A stretch of DNA of 5,565 nucleotides from Candidatus Cloacimonadota bacterium (lineage in GTDB: Bacteria; Cloacimonadota; Cloacimonadia; Cloacimonadales; Cloacimonadaceae), in the NCBI GenBank assembly GCA_012519465.1, contig JAAYQD010000222.1, positions 1 through 5,565 of the forward strand. The letters run 5' to 3'. The notes under the pieces were generated by a model that searched no databases, had not been told where the DNA came from, and worked only from the letters and a program-made list of their open reading frames with translations. Below are positions 4,578-5,565 of the stretch, in pieces. Every line of letters begins with the position of its first letter. Positions within the stretch are counted from its first letter, which is position 1. Made by a program: the position numbers and the translations under genes.

Positions 4578-5565
4578 TTAGTGTATTTTCACGATTCTGC
4601 CAGTTTGGTTGATGCCGGCAGCTTCAAGCTTGTAATAGTAAATACCGCTGTGGACGGGGTTGTTTGCATTGTCTGTGCCGTTCCACTGGATATTGGAGAT
4701 TCCCTGTGCATCGCTGTGGGCATTCCAGCTCTTTACAAGCTGACCTTTCAGGTTGTAGATGCTTAGTTTGACGGGGGTGGCGGCTTTGGCTTGGACTTCA
4801 AAATTGGCAGTATTGCCAAAGGGGTTGGGGTAGACGGAGACGGAGGCAGGGGATGCCACAACGTCGTCATTTGCCACGCCAATGCGCACCGTGACGATAT
4901 TGGAGGGATCGGAAACCAGCATGGGATTGTTGAAGAGGGTGCAAACCCAGTATTCATGCACTCCATCCGGCACGTAGGTATCGGTGAAGGTGAGAGTATT
5001 GGGGTTTGTGATGGTGGAGATATTGAGTCCGTTACGGAAGAGACGATATCCCACAAAAGCACGAATGTCCACGTTTTCGGGTGGTTCCCAAGTGAGGGTT
5101 ACATCACTGGGAGGAGTAACGGTGGCGCTCAGATTTCTGGGAGCCGGGATATTGGTGATAGCGGGGCTATAGGCGCTCATCACAGCATCGCCGGGCATTC
5201 CGTGCTGGTCAACAGGGGTCACTTCAAATGCCAGGGGATAACCAATATCTGCTTCCAAGGGCTGATAGGTGGCTTCATTGGCACCATCAATGGCCTCGGG
5301 GGTATCGTTTACAATTCTATACCATTGCAGGATGGTGGCACCTTCGCCATCGCCATCGGGATCTGAGAAGGTGTAGCTGCCCACCATTTCCTGATAGATG
5401 ATGGGGGTTCCGGTAGCCATTACATCTGTGGCAACAGGGGGAGCATTAGTAAATCCGATGCCGGAGAGGGGAACCTCGATATTGGGATGATTGTAGAGAT
5501 TGCTGGTGATGGTCATGGTGCCGGTATAATAATCGGTGGTGGTGGGGGTGAAGCTAACCTGCAAA
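4578..5565 (-). CDS. Secreted multidomain protein with type IX (Por) C-terminal sorting domain (5' end missing)
   Basis: This is the last 328 residues of a larger exported protein. The first codons are cut by the right edge, and the TTG at 5562-5564 is not claimed as a start. In fragment numbering, 1-37 are the end of a HYDIN/ASPM-like Ig domain (FTPTTTDYYTGTMTITSN ... VPLSGIG). Residues 41-138 are an Ig-like domain with FSDPDGDGEG and QWYR. Residues 140-228 form a fibronectin III domain (LTWEPPENVD, GYRLFRNG). Residues 243-328 form the sorting domain: VYPNPFGNTANFEV, KLSIYNLKGQLVKSW, IQWNGTD and SGIYYYKLEAAG, ending RIVKIH. Proteins with this tail are moved across the outer membrane by the type IX system, where the tail is cleaved and the protein released or anchored. 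The visible domains are adhesive or structural. Any enzymatic domain would lie upstream, outside the window. It shares the terminator with the convergent small gene. Confidence 0.9.
   Translation of the reverse strand, partial: LQVSFTPTTTDYYTGTMTITSNLYNHPNIEVPLSGIGFTNAPPVATDVMATGTPIIYQEMVGSYTFSDPDGDGEGATILQWYRIVNDTPEAIDGANEATYQPLEADIGYPLAFEVTPVDQHGMPGDAVMSAYSPAITNIPAPRNLSATVTPPSDVTLTWEPPENVDIRAFVGYRLFRNGLNISTITNPNTLTFTDTYVPDGVHEYWVCTLFNNPMLVSDPSNIVTVRIGVANDDVVASPASVSVYPNPFGNTANFEVQAKAATPVKLSIYNLKGQLVKSWNAHSDAQGISNIQWNGTDNANNPVHSGIYYYKLEAAGINQTGRIVKIH

Noticed and set aside
4791..5366. 191-codon plus-strand frame opposite the secreted protein
   Set aside because: The minus strand has clear Ig-like, fibronectin III and sorting domains. 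The plus frame is glycine/isoleucine-rich with no recognisable domain.

Overview
The window looks like a chromosomal segment of an uncultured or environmental bacterium of the FCB superphylum, most likely Cloacimonadota or a relative. The main clue is the protein on the right edge. It has HYDIN/ASPM-like, Ig-like and fibronectin III domains and ends in a type IX secretion (Por) sorting domain with the VYPNPF, IYNLKGQ and SGIYYYKL signatures. The promoters resemble sigma-70 TTGACA/TATAAT sites rather than the Bacteroidetes TTTG/TAnnTTTG type, which weakly favours a relative over true Bacteroidetes. The taxonomy is inference.

Left edge (1-988, minus strand): the N-terminal 329 residues of a large single-chain restriction-modification enzyme (type IIG/ISP). 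The fragment holds a complete PD-(D/E)xK nuclease motif set and a helical connector, and it runs off the edge just before the expected methyltransferase domain. It has its own promoter and ribosome binding site.

1003-1352: a non-coding spacer between two divergent units. It contains three consecutive palindromes (1088-1260) and an 11-bp tandem repeat.

1353-3802 (plus strand): a compact metal-resistance operon. An ArsR/SmtB-type sensor overlaps by 4 bp a P1B-2 (Zn/Cd/Pb) efflux ATPase. An AT-rich 10-2-10 palindrome lies over the predicted -10 and transcription start, so the sensor probably represses its own operon until the metal binds. The palindrome covers the most upstream ATG, and the true start is probably the GTG at 1386.

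3803-4235: a repeat-rich spacer with CACGAA repeats at about 10-bp steps, two GC hairpins and a 7-bp repeat. It then holds a promoter and a roughly 150-nt leader with three small hairpins and an unconvincing 42-codon ORF. The leader precedes a 90-residue protein of unknown function (4236-4508).

4527-4563: a bidirectional terminator between the 90-residue gene and the convergent secreted-protein gene (4578 to the right edge).

The metal operon is the only pair of genes here with a clear joint function. The restriction enzyme, the small protein and the secreted protein appear to be separate units. I see no tRNA, rRNA, CRISPR array or insertion sequence. The least explained parts are the palindrome cluster and the leader plus small gene at 4060-4508.
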